From positions 35,326 to 99,325 of the forward strand of contig NZ_QMIE01000017.1 in assembly GCF_007625075.1 (NCBI RefSeq): 64,000 bases of DNA, read 5' to 3'. This document shows, piece by piece, positions 1 to 11,165 of this stretch. Below the pieces are notes generated by a model. That model did not search any database. It was not told where the DNA came from and saw only the letters and a list, made by a program, of their open reading frames with translations. Position numbers and translations under genes: made by a program. The DNA comes from Oceanidesulfovibrio indonesiensis (GTDB lineage Bacteria > Desulfobacterota > Desulfovibrionia > Desulfovibrionales > Desulfovibrionaceae). Numbering within the stretch: position 1 is the stretch's first letter; every line of letters starts with the position of its first letter.

Positions 1-2357
1 TCCGGGTCTACTCCATCGGCGACGTCCTTGCGCGGTTCAAACGCATGCACGGTTTCTCGGTTCTCCATCCCATGGGCTGGGACGCCTTCGGCATGCCGGC
101 CGAAAACGCCGCCATCCAGCACGACACCCACCCCGCCAAATGGACCTACGAGAACATCGAGACCATGAAGGGACAGCTCATGCGCATGGGCTACTCCCTG
201 GACTGGCGGCGCGAGGTGACCACCTGCGATCCCGGATACTACAAGTGGGAGCAGCTTTTTTTCATCAAGATGTGGGAACAGGGCCTCGTGTACCGCAGGA
301 AGGCGCCGGTGAACTGGTGCGAAAAGTGCCACACCGTGCTGGCCAACGAGCAGGTCATCGACGGCCAGTGCTGGCGCTGCGATTCCATGGTGGAGCACAA
401 GGAGCTCTCCCAGTGGTTCCTGCGCATCACCGCCTACGCCGAAGAGTTGCTGAGCGACCTGGACGCCTCCCTGGCACAGGGCTGGCCGGAACGCGTGGTC
501 GCCATGCAGCGCAACTGGATCGGCAAGTCCATAGGCGCCGAGATCGACTTCGGGATCGAGAACTCGGATGAGCGAATCCGCGTCTTCACCACCCGGCCGG
601 ATACTCTGTTCGGCGCCACCTTCATGAGCCTCGCCGCCGAGCATCCCCTGGTGGAGCAGCTCGTGGCCGGCTCAGAGCGAGAGGCCGAAGTCAAAGCCTT
701 CTGCAAAAAGGTCCGGGACATGGACCGCATAGCACGCACCGCCGACGACATGGAAAAAGAAGGCGTCTTCACCGGAGCGTACTGCGTCAACCCGATGAAC
801 GGCCGCCGCATGCCCATCTGGGTGGGCAACTTCGTGCTCATGGAATACGGCACCGGCGCCGTCATGGCCGTGCCCGCGCACGATCAGCGCGACTTCGAAT
901 TCGCCAGGAAGTACGATCTGCCCATCGAAGTCGTCATCACCCCCGAAGGCGAAACCCTTGATTCCGCCGCCATGGATACGGCGTACAGCGATCCCGGCGT
1001 GCTCGTGAACTCCGGCGAGTTCGACGGCATATCCAATGAGGTCGCCAAGGGAAAAATCATCGATGCCCTGCAACAGCGCGGCATGGGCGAGAAGGCTGTG
1101 AACTACCGCCTTCGCGACTGGAACATCTCTCGCCAGCGTTACTGGGGCGCGCCTATCCCCGTGGTATACTGCGAGGAGTGCGGCTACCAGCCCGAAAAGC
1201 CCGAGAACCTGCCGGTGAAGCTGCCCCTGGACGTGAAGACCAAGGACGACGGCCGCTCCCCACTGCCCGAGGACGAAGACTTCATCAAGGCCGAGTGCCC
1301 CACATGCGGCGGCGCCGCCCGGCGCGAGACAGACACCATGGACACCTTCGTGGAGTCCTCCTGGTACTTCCTGCGCTATGCGGACGCGCAGAACGACGCC
1401 GAACCCTTCGACCGCGGCATCGTCTCCCGCTGGCTCCCTGTGGACCAGTACATCGGCGGCATCGAGCACGCCATCCTCCACCTGCTCTACTCGCGCTTCT
1501 TCGTGAAGGTCCTGCGCGACCTCGGCTACCTGGATTTCGACGAGCCCTTCGCCAACCTGCTCACCCAGGGCATGGTGCTCAAGGAAGGGGCCAAGATGTC
1601 CAAGTCCAAGGGCAACGTGGTCTCCCCGGACGACATGACCGCCAAGTACGGCGCGGACACCGTGCGGCTGTTCTGCCTCTTCGCCGCCCCGCCGGAGCGT
1701 GATCTGGACTGGTCCGACCAGGGCATCGAGGGCGCGTACCGCTTCGTGAACCGGCTCTGGCGCCTGGTGCTGGACGGCCAGGAATCCCTCGTGACCATGG
1801 GGCCGTGCACGTCCACGGCGGCCGACTGCGAAGCCGCCTGCGACGCCGCTGACATAGCCAAGGAGCTGCGCCAGAAAGAGCACGCCACAGTGAAGAAGGT
1901 CGGCGACGATCTGACCGACAAGTTCCAGTTCAACACCGCCATCGCCGCGGTGATGGAGCTGGTGAACCTCATGTACACGAGCCGCGACGCCCTGCAGCAG
2001 ACCGAGGGCGGCCGCAGGGTCTTCTCCTCGGCCGTGGCCTCCACCGTGGTCATCCTCTCGCCCATCGTGCCGCACATCTGCGAAGAGCTCTGGGAACGCA
2101 TGGGCCATGACACCCTGCTGGCCGAGGCAAACTGGCCCGCATACGACCCGGACGCCCTGGTGCTGGACACCGTGACCGTTGTCGTGCAGGTGAACGGCAA
2201 GCTGCGCGGACGCATCGACGTGCCGGCAGACGCGACCAAGGAAGCCATCGAGGAGCAGGCGCTGGCCGAGCGCAATGTCCAAAAACACCTCGAAGACAAG
2301 ACTGTGCGCAAGGTCGTGGTCATCCCGGGCAAACTCGTCAACGTGGTCGCCACATAA
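1..2357 (+). CDS. leuS: Leucyl-tRNA synthetase, 5' end outside the window
   Basis: Cytoplasmic class I aminoacyl-tRNA synthetase that charges tRNA-Leu. The frame is open from base 3 and the first residues ([12 protein letters not shown]) align to the region just after the HIGH motif, so roughly the first 40-45 codons are outside the window; the ATG at 45 is internal. Visible signatures are the Cys-rich insertion (CEKC...CWRC, bases about 330-380), the editing domain with the TTRPDTLFG motif (bases 587-613) and an intact KMSKS at 1593-1607. The C-terminal anticodon-binding and VNGKLRG segments are complete, with TAA at 2355-2357. A long hairpin follows before holA, which starts 69 bases later on the same strand. 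Confidence 0.97.
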   Translation, partial: RVYSIGDVLARFKRMHGFSVLHPMGWDAFGMPAENAAIQHDTHPAKWTYENIETMKGQLMRMGYSLDWRREVTTCDPGYYKWEQLFFIKMWEQGLVYRRKAPVNWCEKCHTVLANEQVIDGQCWRCDSMVEHKELSQWFLRITAYAEELLSDLDASLAQGWPERVVAMQRNWIGKSIGAEIDFGIENSDERIRVFTTRPDTLFGATFMSLAAEHPLVEQLVAGSEREAEVKAFCKKVRDMDRIARTADDMEKEGVFTGAYCVNPMNGRRMPIWVGNFVLMEYGTGAVMAVPAHDQRDFEFARKYDLPIEVVITPEGETLDSAAMDTAYSDPGVLVNSGEFDGISNEVAKGKIIDALQQRGMGEKAVNYRLRDWNISRQRYWGAPIPVVYCEECGYQPEKPENLPVKLPLDVKTKDDGRSPLPEDEDFIKAECPTCGGAARRETDTMDTFVESSWYFLRYADAQNDAEPFDRGIVSRWLPVDQYIGGIEHAILHLLYSRFFVKVLRDLGYLDFDEPFANLLTQGMVLKEGAKMSKSKGNVVSPDDMTAKYGADTVRLFCLFAAPPERDLDWSDQGIEGAYRFVNRLWRLVLDGQESLVTMGPCTSTAADCEAACDAADIAKELRQKEHATVKKVGDDLTDKFQFNTAIAAVMELVNLMYTSRDALQQTEGGRRVFSSAVASTVVILSPIVPHICEELWERMGHDTLLAEANWPAYDPDALVLDTVTVVVQVNGKLRGRIDVPADATKEAIEEQALAERNVQKHLEDKTVRKVVVIPGKLVNVVAT

Positions 2358-2371
2358 CCACTTCTCTCATC

Positions 2372-2425
2372 GGGCGGCGGCAAGGCCCTTGCCAGCGGCG
2401 GGTCACCCGCCGTATGCTGCCGCCC
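2372..2425 (+). other. Long inverted repeat just before the holA start
   Basis: GGGCGGCGGCA (2372-2382) pairs with TGCTGCCGCCC (2415-2425) with one mismatch, and a nested GC-rich stem, GGCGGGT/ACCCGCC, lies near 2397-2411. The hairpin ends one base before the holA ATG and has no T-tract, so it does not look like a terminator. It may influence holA translation; this is inference from position only. Confidence 0.4.
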
Positions 2426-2426
2426 C

Positions 2427-3584
2427 ATGAGCCACATGTCCGCCCCGCCCTCCGCTTCCGGCAACGCATCCACTCCCGGCGCCGATCGCCCCGGATTCTA
2501 CTTCCTGGCCTGCCCGGACTCTAAAATCGTCCAGGGCAAGGTGCAGGAGCTCATGAAGCAGTACGCCCCGGCCGCGTCTCCGGTCTCCTTGCTGGGGGGC
2601 TCGGAAACCGTTTCCGGCGGCGGATTCGACCGCCGCGTCTACTGGGCCGAAGAAGGGCTCACACCGCAATTCTGGGAAGACCTCAGCCTGCAATCGCTCA
2701 CAGGCACGGCCAAATGCATCGTGCTCCGGCATGCGGAAAAGCTCCTGGCAGCGGACTGGAAAGCACTGGCGCCGGCCCTGGCCGGGTTCAAGGAGCACGC
2801 CTTTCCCATCTTCTGTCTGGAGTCCGCCTGGCAGAGGAACCAGCCCAAGCCCCCGGCCCCCCTCACCAGGCAGAAGTTCTGGCAACTCGCGCAGGACCGC
2901 GGCTGGTACTGGCAATCTCCCGGCATAACCCGGGACAAAATGACCGCAGTGCTGCAACGCGAGGCCAAACGCCGGTCCGTCTCCATCGCGCCGGATGCCC
3001 TGCGTTTTCTGGCGGAGTCCCTTCCCCTGGACGCCGCCGCCATCACCGCGGAGATGGACAAGCTCGCCGTAGCCGCCCTGGCAAGCGGCGAATCCGACAC
3101 GGGCGTCGTCGACGCAGCGCTCGCCAAAGAGACGGCCTACGCCCCGGACATCGACATATTCGGCTTCATCCAGGCGCTCCAGAAGGGCACGGCCTCGGTA
3201 ACCGTCTGGCGGCAGGTCTTTGCCGATAGGTTGAGCGGCGAGGGCATGCTCTTTCCACTGCTTTCCCTGCTCGCGCGGGAAGCTCGAATACTCTGGCAGA
3301 TCGATGCCGGCGAAACCCAGGCCGTGCGGCTGCCGCCGTCGGTGATGCGGGCCAAGGAAGGGCTGGCCAGACAACTGGGCCGCACGCGCATCGCCGCGCT
3401 GTTCGACCTCGCCCTGGAAGCCGAATACGGGGTCAAGTCCGGCGAGCGCACGCCCGAACAGGCTCTTGAACGCCTGGTTGCCGGCATGGCCGCCCTGTTC
3501 GCCAACGACAACGCGTCTGGGCAGTCCGGAACTCCCCGGCCGCACCCGGCTCCACGGCGCGGCGCTCCAGGGCGGACATCCTGA
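2427..3584 (+). CDS. holA: DNA polymerase III, delta subunit
   Basis: A 385-residue protein matching the delta subunit of the clamp-loader complex, which opens the beta sliding clamp at the replication fork. An N-terminal AAA+-like fold without Walker A is followed by the delta-type segment around DALRFLAESLPLDAAAI and helical C-terminal collar sequence (PLLSLLAREARILWQI). Length is close to the usual 340-390. No clear Shine-Dalgarno precedes the ATG at 2427; an in-frame ATG at 2436 is an alternative start. The TGA overlaps the radC ATG by one base (TGATG), indicating translational coupling. Identification rests on overall pattern rather than a catalytic motif, as delta has none. Confidence 0.85.
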   Translation: MSHMSAPPSASGNASTPGADRPGFYFLACPDSKIVQGKVQELMKQYAPAASPVSLLGGSETVSGGGFDRRVYWAEEGLTPQFWEDLSLQSLTGTAKCIVLRHAEKLLAADWKALAPALAGFKEHAFPIFCLESAWQRNQPKPPAPLTRQKFWQLAQDRGWYWQSPGITRDKMTAVLQREAKRRSVSIAPDALRFLAESLPLDAAAITAEMDKLAVAALASGESDTGVVDAALAKETAYAPDIDIFGFIQALQKGTASVTVWRQVFADRLSGEGMLFPLLSLLAREARILWQIDAGETQAVRLPPSVMRAKEGLARQLGRTRIAALFDLALEAEYGVKSGERTPEQALERLVAGMAALFANDNASGQSGTPRPHPAPRRGAPGRTS

Positions 3585-4261
3585 TGGCGGACAAACCCCA
3601 CTACCACGGCCACCGCCAGCGGCTCAAAGAACGATTGCGCCAGGCGCCTTCCCAGCTCGCGGATTACGAAATCCTCGAACTCCTGCTCGCCTACGTCATC
3701 CCCAGGCGAGACACCAAACCCATGGCAAAGGAGCTGCTGAACCGCTACGGTTCCCTGCGCGGCGTGCTCCTGGCTCGTCCCGAAGAGCTTTCCGACGTGA
3801 AAGGCCTGGGGCCCTCGGCCGAGGTGTTCTTCGCCCTGTTCAAGGAAGTCCGCGCCCGCGTGGAGGAATCGCAGGTCAGGGCGCGCGAGGTTCTATCCCA
3901 CCCCGCCCATGCCGCGCAGATGGCCATGAGCCGCCTGGGCCACCTGTCCATCGAAGAATTCTGGGTCGTGCTTGTGGACACGAAGAATCGCCTCATCGGC
4001 TGGGAGCGCATTTCCACGGGCACGGTGAACGAAACTGCGGTCTACCCCAGAGAGCTCATCGGCAAAGTCCTGGAGCGCAAGGCCGCCAGCTGCATCATCG
4101 TGCACAATCATCCGGGCGGCGACCCCCGGCCCTCCGGCCTGGACAACGAGCTGACCGAACGGCTCAAACGCGCCTGCGACGAGGTGGGCATCAAGCTGCT
4201 GGACCACATCATCGTCACGGACGACGACTACTTCAGCTACCAGATGCAGGGGCGGCTCTGA
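3584..4261 (+). CDS. radC: RadC-family JAMM/MPN domain protein
   Basis: A 225-residue RadC (DUF2466) protein. The N-terminal part (to about residue 80) carries a helix-hairpin-helix-like segment (LSDVKGLGPSAEVFF). The C-terminal JAMM metalloprotease-like motif is complete: H174-N-H176, then S184 and D187 in the H-x-H-x7-S-x2-D pattern. Members are common in bacteria and in mobile elements; the proposed role in DNA repair is unproven, so the family name is safer than a function. The start overlaps the holA stop by one base, placing it in the same transcript. Confidence 0.93.
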   Translation: MADKPHYHGHRQRLKERLRQAPSQLADYEILELLLAYVIPRRDTKPMAKELLNRYGSLRGVLLARPEELSDVKGLGPSAEVFFALFKEVRARVEESQVRAREVLSHPAHAAQMAMSRLGHLSIEEFWVVLVDTKNRLIGWERISTGTVNETAVYPRELIGKVLERKAASCIIVHNHPGGDPRPSGLDNELTERLKRACDEVGIKLLDHIIVTDDDYFSYQMQGRL

Positions 4262-4488
4262 CGGCTCCTGCCCGTTGTTTACAGAGCTGGGCGTCCGCAC
4301 ACCGCAAGAGAGCATTACTCCTTGACCCTGATCCGGGGGCATCCGTTATACCGCCACCGCCGCCGGTGACTTCTTGCAGAAGCAACGCCCGAGCCGATCT
4401 TTTTTCACCCCCTCCCCAAATCCCCACCTTCATTTCCTCGCCTTCCTCCTGTAGATTGAATTTTTACAAACCATCAGCAGGAGGATCG

Positions 4489-4761
4489 ATGCCCAGAACG
4501 CTTCATTGTCTCGTCTCCGGTCGCGTGCAGGGAGTCTGGTTCCGCGGCTTCACGCAGGATACGGCCCGTTCTCTCGGCCTGGCGGGGTGGGTGCGCAACC
4601 TCCCGGACGGCCGCGTGGAGGCAAAGGCTCAGGGCGACGACGATTCGTTGGCCGCGTTTCGCGAAAAACTCCGCCAGGGGCCGCCCTACTCCTCTGTGCA
4701 TTCCGTGGATTGCAACGAGATCGACGACGAGCCGTTCTCCGGTTTCTCGATCGTTCGATGA
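4489..4761 (+). CDS. acyP: Acylphosphatase
   Basis: A 90-residue protein with the acylphosphatase signature: GRVQGVWFR near the N-terminus, containing the catalytic Arg, and GWVRNLPDGRVE. It hydrolyses the carboxyl-phosphate bond of acyl phosphates in the cytoplasm. The ATG at 4489 has an excellent ribosome-binding site (GCAGGAGGA) eight bases upstream, which is why the much longer reading frame upstream is rejected. The length is normal for the family. A 227-base gap separates it from radC and 165 bases from lon; I see no strong terminator in either. Confidence 0.95.
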   Translation: MPRTLHCLVSGRVQGVWFRGFTQDTARSLGLAGWVRNLPDGRVEAKAQGDDDSLAAFREKLRQGPPYSSVHSVDCNEIDDEPFSGFSIVR

Positions 4762-4926
4762 AGAGGCGCTTTTGTTCCGAATCGGGGTGGACAATCGACG
4801 GCATTGCATTATTTATCCCTACTTGTGGGACCATGCGCTGCGCACGGCGCGCTCCGGTACGTCCGCAACGTTCCAGGTTCGCGCTGCTTGGCGTGTTCCC
4901 CTGAATACAGGGAGGTTACGATACAA

Positions 4927-7356
<2,430 letters not shown>

Positions 7357-7358
7357 CA

Positions 7359-7709
7359 ATGGCAATCGCACGCGCCCTGCTCACGGCAGGGAAATTCATG
7401 GCCCGTGGCACCGCCGAGGTCATCGTCTCCCGCTCCCACGCCGGCCGCACGGCCCTGGCCGTTGCCGCGCTCATGGGGCGCGCTACGCCGCTGGGCCGCG
7501 CCTTTCTGCTCTATGAAGTAGGACGCGCCGCCTACGACTGGCGCCGCGAATACAAAAAGGCCAGAGCCATGCGCGAAGACATCCGCGCCCGCGAGGCCGG
7601 CAACGCAGATGGCGACACCCCCCGGGTCCGCAAGACCGGCTCTGCCTATGAGACCCGCGCCACAAGCCCTGGCAAATTCGAGGTGGTCTCTCCGGGCAAC
7701 GCCGCGTAG
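7359..7709 (+). CDS. Small basic protein of unknown function, cotranscribed with lon
   Basis: A 116-residue protein I do not recognise. It starts two bases after the lon stop codon and ends about 30 bases before a strong terminator, so it is probably the last gene of the lon transcript. It is Ala/Arg-rich with a moderately hydrophobic stretch (TALAVAALMGRATPLGRAFLLYEVG, written here only to its first part: TALAVAALMGRA) near residues 30-45 that might be a weak membrane segment, then a highly charged helix (YDWRREYKKARAMRED). No Cys residues or catalytic motif are apparent. The coding case rests on position and codon usage. Confidence 0.6.
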   Translation: MAIARALLTAGKFMARGTAEVIVSRSHAGRTALAVAALMGRATPLGRAFLLYEVGRAAYDWRREYKKARAMREDIRAREAGNADGDTPRVRKTGSAYETRATSPGKFEVVSPGNAA

Positions 7710-7738
7710 ATCATCGCCCTCCCTCGCCACACACATCC

Positions 7739-7772
7739 AGAGCCCCCGTGCACCCGCCGGGGGCTCTTTTTC
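7739..7772 (+). terminator. Rho-independent terminator of the lon transcript
   Basis: Perfect 9-bp stem AGAGCCCCC (7739-7747) with GGGGGCTCT (7759-7767), immediately followed by a run of T. It lies 29 bases after the last gene of the lon cluster. Confidence 0.9.
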
Positions 7773-8056
7773 GTTCTCGTCATCCGCCGTGGAGCCAGCC
7801 TCTCCGGTGCTCTCACGAATGCCTGATCCAACCGGCAAGCCGATTTCAAGGAGAATGATGACACCGTGGCTTCGCCCTGTCCCCGTTACGCGAGTATATG
7901 CACTTGACGTACGTGGATGCTGAAGCGTACTGACAGCACTGACTTATGCTGGATATTGCGTAGCTCCATACCCGGACCCCGACGTCCCCTGGCCACTGCC
8001 TCCGCGAGCATTCGCGGGGTGCGGTTTTTTGCGGCCTTTTTCATTGGAGCTATATA
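7773..8056. other. Intergenic stretch before rsgA
   Basis: No convincing gene. Near its 3' end CCGCGA (8002-8007) pairs with TCGCGG (8012-8017), followed after seven bases by six T (8025-8030). This is terminator- or attenuator-like and lies 27 bases before the rsgA start. The remainder shows nothing I can name. Confidence 0.4.
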
Positions 8057-9184
8057 ATGTCGTTTCACGACCTCATCGACATCGGCTGGTCGTCCTTCTT
8101 TGCTTCAGCTTTCGATTCCCTGAATATCAACGTCCTCGTGCCTGCTCGCGTGGCTCGCGCCGAGCGGGAGCGCTACACTCTCATGCACCAGCGCGGTGTG
8201 TCGCACGCCGTGCTGGCCGGACGGCTGCGACATGAAGCGGTCGGACCCGGGGATTTGCCCGTGGTGGGCGACTGGGTTGCAACGCAGCTCGGAAGCGTCC
8301 CCGAGTATTGCAACGCCCACCACAGAGAGGCTTCTGCCGAGCCGCTGCCCGGCGTGGCGCGAATCGAGGCGCTTCTTCCTCGGCGCACATTGCTCGCGCG
8401 GCTCGACCCTTCCGGTGGTGGATCCCGGCAACCCCTGGCTGCCAACGCGGACCTCGTGCTGCTCGCAGCAGGGCTGGATAACGACTTCAACCCGAGACGT
8501 CTGGAACGCGGAGCCATGCTGGCGCGCGAGGCCGGAGCCGAACCCGTGGTCGTGCTCACCAAAGCCGACCTGCGAACGGATTGCCGCCGCGAGCTTTCGC
8601 GAGTCATGGCGGCCGTGCCCGGCGCCCACACGCTTGCTCTCAGCTCGCATACGGGCGAAGGGATCGAGGACTTGCGCGCGCTCCTCACTTCGGGTGTTAC
8701 CGCAGTCCTGCTCGGTTCCTCGGGCGCTGGCAAATCCACGCTCGTCAACCGGCTGCTCGGCTGCGAACTTCAGCGAACAGCCCAGGTGCGTGAGGCAGAT
8801 TCGCGCGGCAGACACGCCACCACGCACAGAGAACTGTTCCTGCTGCCTGGCGGCGGGCTGCTCATCGACACGCCCGGCCTGCGCGCCTTCGGCCTCACGG
8901 GCGAAGAGAATGTCGATGACCTCTTTGCAGATGTGGAATGCTTCGCCGCTTGCTGCCGCTTCCGAAATTGCCGCCACGAGGCGGAACCAGGCTGCGGCGT
9001 CATTGAGGCGGTTGAGCGCGGCGAACTTGCGCCCGAGCGCTACGACTCCTACCTCAAATTGCGCAGCGAGGCCGAACGCCTGGAGAGACGCCAGACGGGC
9101 GCCACGGATATGGAAGCGAAGCGCCGTAGCAAGGAACTCGGCAAACTGCTGAAACGCTACGCCCGGATAGACCCCAAGCGCTGA
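8057..9184 (+). CDS. rsgA: Ribosome small-subunit-dependent GTPase RsgA
   Basis: A 375-residue circularly permuted GTPase that assists late 30S subunit maturation. The permuted order is visible: G4 (TKADL) precedes Walker A/G1 (GSSGAGKST), and G3 (DTPGLRAFGL) follows. The C-terminal zinc-knuckle region has the expected Cys/His set (CCRFRNCRH...GCGV) at about residues 298-316. The N-terminal OB-like domain is present though divergent. The length is at the upper end for the family. GGAG stands upstream of the ATG at 8057. It appears monocistronic; a GC-rich inverted repeat (9217-9249) lies just downstream without a T-tract. Confidence 0.95.
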   Translation: MSFHDLIDIGWSSFFASAFDSLNINVLVPARVARAERERYTLMHQRGVSHAVLAGRLRHEAVGPGDLPVVGDWVATQLGSVPEYCNAHHREASAEPLPGVARIEALLPRRTLLARLDPSGGGSRQPLAANADLVLLAAGLDNDFNPRRLERGAMLAREAGAEPVVVLTKADLRTDCRRELSRVMAAVPGAHTLALSSHTGEGIEDLRALLTSGVTAVLLGSSGAGKSTLVNRLLGCELQRTAQVREADSRGRHATTHRELFLLPGGGLLIDTPGLRAFGLTGEENVDDLFADVECFAACCRFRNCRHEAEPGCGVIEAVERGELAPERYDSYLKLRSEAERLERRQTGATDMEAKRRSKELGKLLKRYARIDPKR

Positions 9185-9216
9185 ACGGATCGATCCGGTC
9201 CATCACGCGGCATATC

Positions 9217-9249
9217 GTCCGGAGTCGCCCACGAAAGACGGCTCCGGAC
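9217..9249 (+). other. Inverted repeat downstream of rsgA
   Basis: GTCCGGAGTCG (9217-9227) pairs with CGGCTCCGGAC (9239-9249), 11 pairs including one G-T. No T-tract follows, so it is only a possible transcript-end structure. Confidence 0.4.
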
Positions 9250-9428
9250 GGCTGCCGCACGCGGTCGAGCTGAATGGGCGAGAGCTTAGCTGAGGTCAGC
9301 CCGCTTACCTGACGCTGATCCTCGATTTGCCGAAGATGCGGTGTCCGGCGCCTTTACCGCACGCGGCAACTCATGCATGATGCCATGCCGTCTGTTGTAT
9401 AGTACGATAACTGCTGTCCTACCCTTTG

Positions 9429-9532
9429 CAGATATTACTGGGAGCAGAAAATTCTAACATTTTCGCGCCCCAGTTATAAGGACAGCCACGCTCCAGGCGG
9501 GGCCACGCGGTGAACGCCGCGGGAGCAAGAAG
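9429..9532 (+). repeat. Dispersed structured element, copy 1
   Basis: About 100 bases similar to 20447-20552. Both begin with a GATATTA...GAGCAGAA block and end with a conserved GGGGCCACGCGG/GCCGCGGGAGCA block. Here GCTCC (9490-9494) can pair with GGAGC (9522-9526), enclosing the stem CGCGGT/GCCGCG with a GAAC loop (9506-9521). Copy 2 changes the closing pair and the loop but keeps the stem. Both copies lie shortly upstream of a + strand gene of unknown function. No coding potential is evident. Confidence 0.55.
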
Positions 9533-9547
9533 TTTAAAACTTCTTGC
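9525..9547. other. 23-base palindrome upstream of the 9616 gene
   Basis: GCAAGAAGTTT and AAACTTCTTGC form a perfect inverted repeat around one A. It overlaps the end of the dispersed element and lies about 70 bases before the next gene. It could be an operator or an RNA hairpin; copy 2 of the element lacks it. Confidence 0.45.
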
Positions 9548-9615
9548 CCCCTGAAATATCGAACGCTCCGGAAGCGGCTCTCATCAACGCAACTCATTCC
9601 CGAAACGAAACACTT

Positions 9616-10104
9616 ATGCCCTACTCCGCCGAATCGAAACAACTGCTTGCCGAGCATCCGCTCTTCAAGCGCCTTACCGGCCAGGTGGTCTGGACGCTGC
9701 TTGAGGAAGCCGGCCTTGACCCCGACGCCATCGACGCATTCATGGACCGATACGAACGGCTCAAAGCCGAAACCATCGCCCTCATCAAGGAACTGGACGA
9801 GGAAGGCGGCGCGCTTCAGATTATCCGGGACGGCAGCGAACGTTCTGCCTGCGATTCCTGCAACCTGCTCGTTGGCCATTGCATTCCTGGAGATGTAATC
9901 CACCCCATCAGACTCATGCCGCCTTATGGACTGGGATGCCGACTTCGGGCCCGCCACCTGCCGCCGGCCGAGCTTTTCGGAAACACCGAGGCCCGTCTGC
10001 TGCTGGAGACGGAGGACTTGCCGCAGAACGGTCCCCTGTGCAGCCGCGCGCTTGAGCTCGACGATCTGGCGCAATGGCTGGACCATGGCAAACCGAACAA
10101 ATAG
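9616..10104 (+). CDS. Conserved-looking Cys-containing protein of unknown function
   Basis: A 162-residue soluble protein that I cannot assign. It has a helical N-terminal half (YSAESKQLLAEHPLF, then TGQVVWTLLEEAGLDPDAID) and a C-terminal half with CDSCNLLVGHC (C-x2-C-x6-C) plus a further Cys in YGLGCRLR, which suggests metal binding. The ATG at 9616 is preferred over the upstream in-frame ATG at 9544 because the extra 24 residues overlap a palindrome and look non-coding. A terminator-like hairpin follows. The upstream leader carries the dispersed structured element. Confidence 0.65.
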   Translation: MPYSAESKQLLAEHPLFKRLTGQVVWTLLEEAGLDPDAIDAFMDRYERLKAETIALIKELDEEGGALQIIRDGSERSACDSCNLLVGHCIPGDVIHPIRLMPPYGLGCRLRARHLPPAELFGNTEARLLLETEDLPQNGPLCSRALELDDLAQWLDHGKPNK

Positions 10105-10111
10105 CAAACAG

Positions 10112-10154
10112 GTGTGGAAATGCACCCGCCCTTCGGGTATTATTTTTCCCACAC
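10112..10154 (+). terminator. Probable terminator
   Basis: An inner stem ACCCG/CGGGT (10124-10138) followed by ATTATTTTT, enclosed by an outer GTGTGG/CCACAC pairing (10112-10117 with 10149-10154). It sits directly after the 9616 gene and before the lipoprotein pair. Confidence 0.55.
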
Positions 10155-10196
10155 ATTGAGAGCTGTCCACCATTTCAGACATTGGGAACACAGCCC

Positions 10197-10580
10197 ATGA
10201 GACAATCGCATCTCCACCAGCTGCTTCGCCTGCTCATCCCGGTCCTCCTCCTCGGCTTTCTCGCTGTCGGTTGCTCCGACGAACAGGATGTCGTGGATGA
10301 CTCCACCATGCAGGAAGCTCCCACCGGCGTGCCGGGCATGCCGGACAACCTGGACTTCGTATGCGGCGATCTGCGCGTGACCATCGATCCGACCCTGGTC
10401 CCGATCGAAATGCACGTGGGTGATGAATCCCGCTCCGTACGTGTCGAACCCACACCCACCGGCGGCATCGCTTTCGTGGGCACGGGTGCGACGCTTACAG
10501 TGCAGGACGGCATGACATCCCTGGCGCTGGACGGGCAGCAGTACGGCTGCACGCCAGCCGGGAACGCTCGTGTTCCTTGA
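10197..10580 (+). CDS. MliC-like lipoprotein (divergent paralogue)
   Basis: A 127-residue exported lipoprotein: a hydrophobic signal (LIPVLLLGFLAVG) ends in a lipobox LAVGC at about residue 23-27. The mature domain keeps the two Cys positions of the MliC (C-type lysozyme inhibitor) fold, one in DFVCGD near its start and one in QQYGCTP at the end, with alternating beta-strand pattern between. It lacks the SGARY and W-x-KG residues of typical MliC, so inhibitory activity is doubtful. It is the first of a tandem pair with the next gene, 20 bases downstream. Confidence 0.7.
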   Translation: MRQSHLHQLLRLLIPVLLLGFLAVGCSDEQDVVDDSTMQEAPTGVPGMPDNLDFVCGDLRVTIDPTLVPIEMHVGDESRSVRVEPTPTGGIAFVGTGATLTVQDGMTSLALDGQQYGCTPAGNARVP

Positions 10581-10600
10581 ACATTAGGAGGAAATACTGC

Positions 10601-10993
10601 GTGATTCGCCAAGTCCTGACGTGCATATTGCTCTGCCTCGCCGTGTTGCTTGCCGGCTGTGACGAATCAGCGGATACGCCCTCCACGGCCCGGCCTCTTG
10701 TTGAAGATTCCCGCATCGTCGACCAGCCGGAACACGTCGTGCCGGACCTGCCGGACGAGGTGCCCTACATCTGCGCGAGCGATGACGATATCGAAACGCT
10801 GACGCTGCTGGCGGACTTTTCGAGCGAGCCGATCATCCTGCATATCGAAGACACGACGTACGAACTCCAGACTGTGCCCTCGGGTTCCGGGGCGCGGTAT
10901 GAAAGCGAAAGCGTCGTATTCTGGACCAAAGGGAAGGAAGCCACCCTCGGCATCCGCGGCGGCCAGTACCGCTGCACCGTGGCCTCGGACTGA
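10601..10993 (+). CDS. mliC: MliC-family lysozyme-inhibitor lipoprotein
   Basis: A 130-residue lipoprotein with signal segment and lipobox (LLAGC). The mature part matches MliC, a periplasm-facing inhibitor of C-type lysozymes: paired Cys (PYICAS and QYRCTV), the loop PSGSGARYES and the strand VVFWTKGKEATL, which contain the Ser and Lys positions used in lysozyme binding. The GTG at 10601 is chosen as start because AGGAGG (10586-10591) lies nine bases upstream; the longer TTG-initiated frame overlaps the previous gene. It forms a two-gene unit with the preceding paralogue and ends before a strong GC hairpin. Confidence 0.82.
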   Translation: MIRQVLTCILLCLAVLLAGCDESADTPSTARPLVEDSRIVDQPEHVVPDLPDEVPYICASDDDIETLTLLADFSSEPIILHIEDTTYELQTVPSGSGARYESESVVFWTKGKEATLGIRGGQYRCTVASD

Positions 10994-11017
10994 TTTTTTC
11001 CTGAATACGCTTCAGGC

Positions 11018-11044
11018 GGCCGGGGGAACCCTGTTCCCCCGGCC
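11018..11044. terminator. GC-rich hairpin between convergent mliC and thi4
   Basis: A perfect 12-bp stem GGCCGGGGGAAC / GTTCCCCCGGCC with a three-base loop (11030-11032). The T-tract is weak (ATCTTTG). Its position between converging genes suggests bidirectional termination. Confidence 0.6.
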
Positions 11045-11165
11045 CCATCTTTGAGGTTCGTGATTCCCATGCAATGATTTCGACGAATTCGCCGAAGGTG
11101 AGCCCCAACAGCGGGTCAAAAAAGCATGTCGCCTTGCGGGGGGCGGGGCAGCGCCCCGTTCATCC

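Noticed and set aside
672..2288. 538-residue ORF antisense to leuS
   Set aside because: High-GC shadow frame of leuS; it has composition of antisense frames (many His, Val, Gly) and no start signal.
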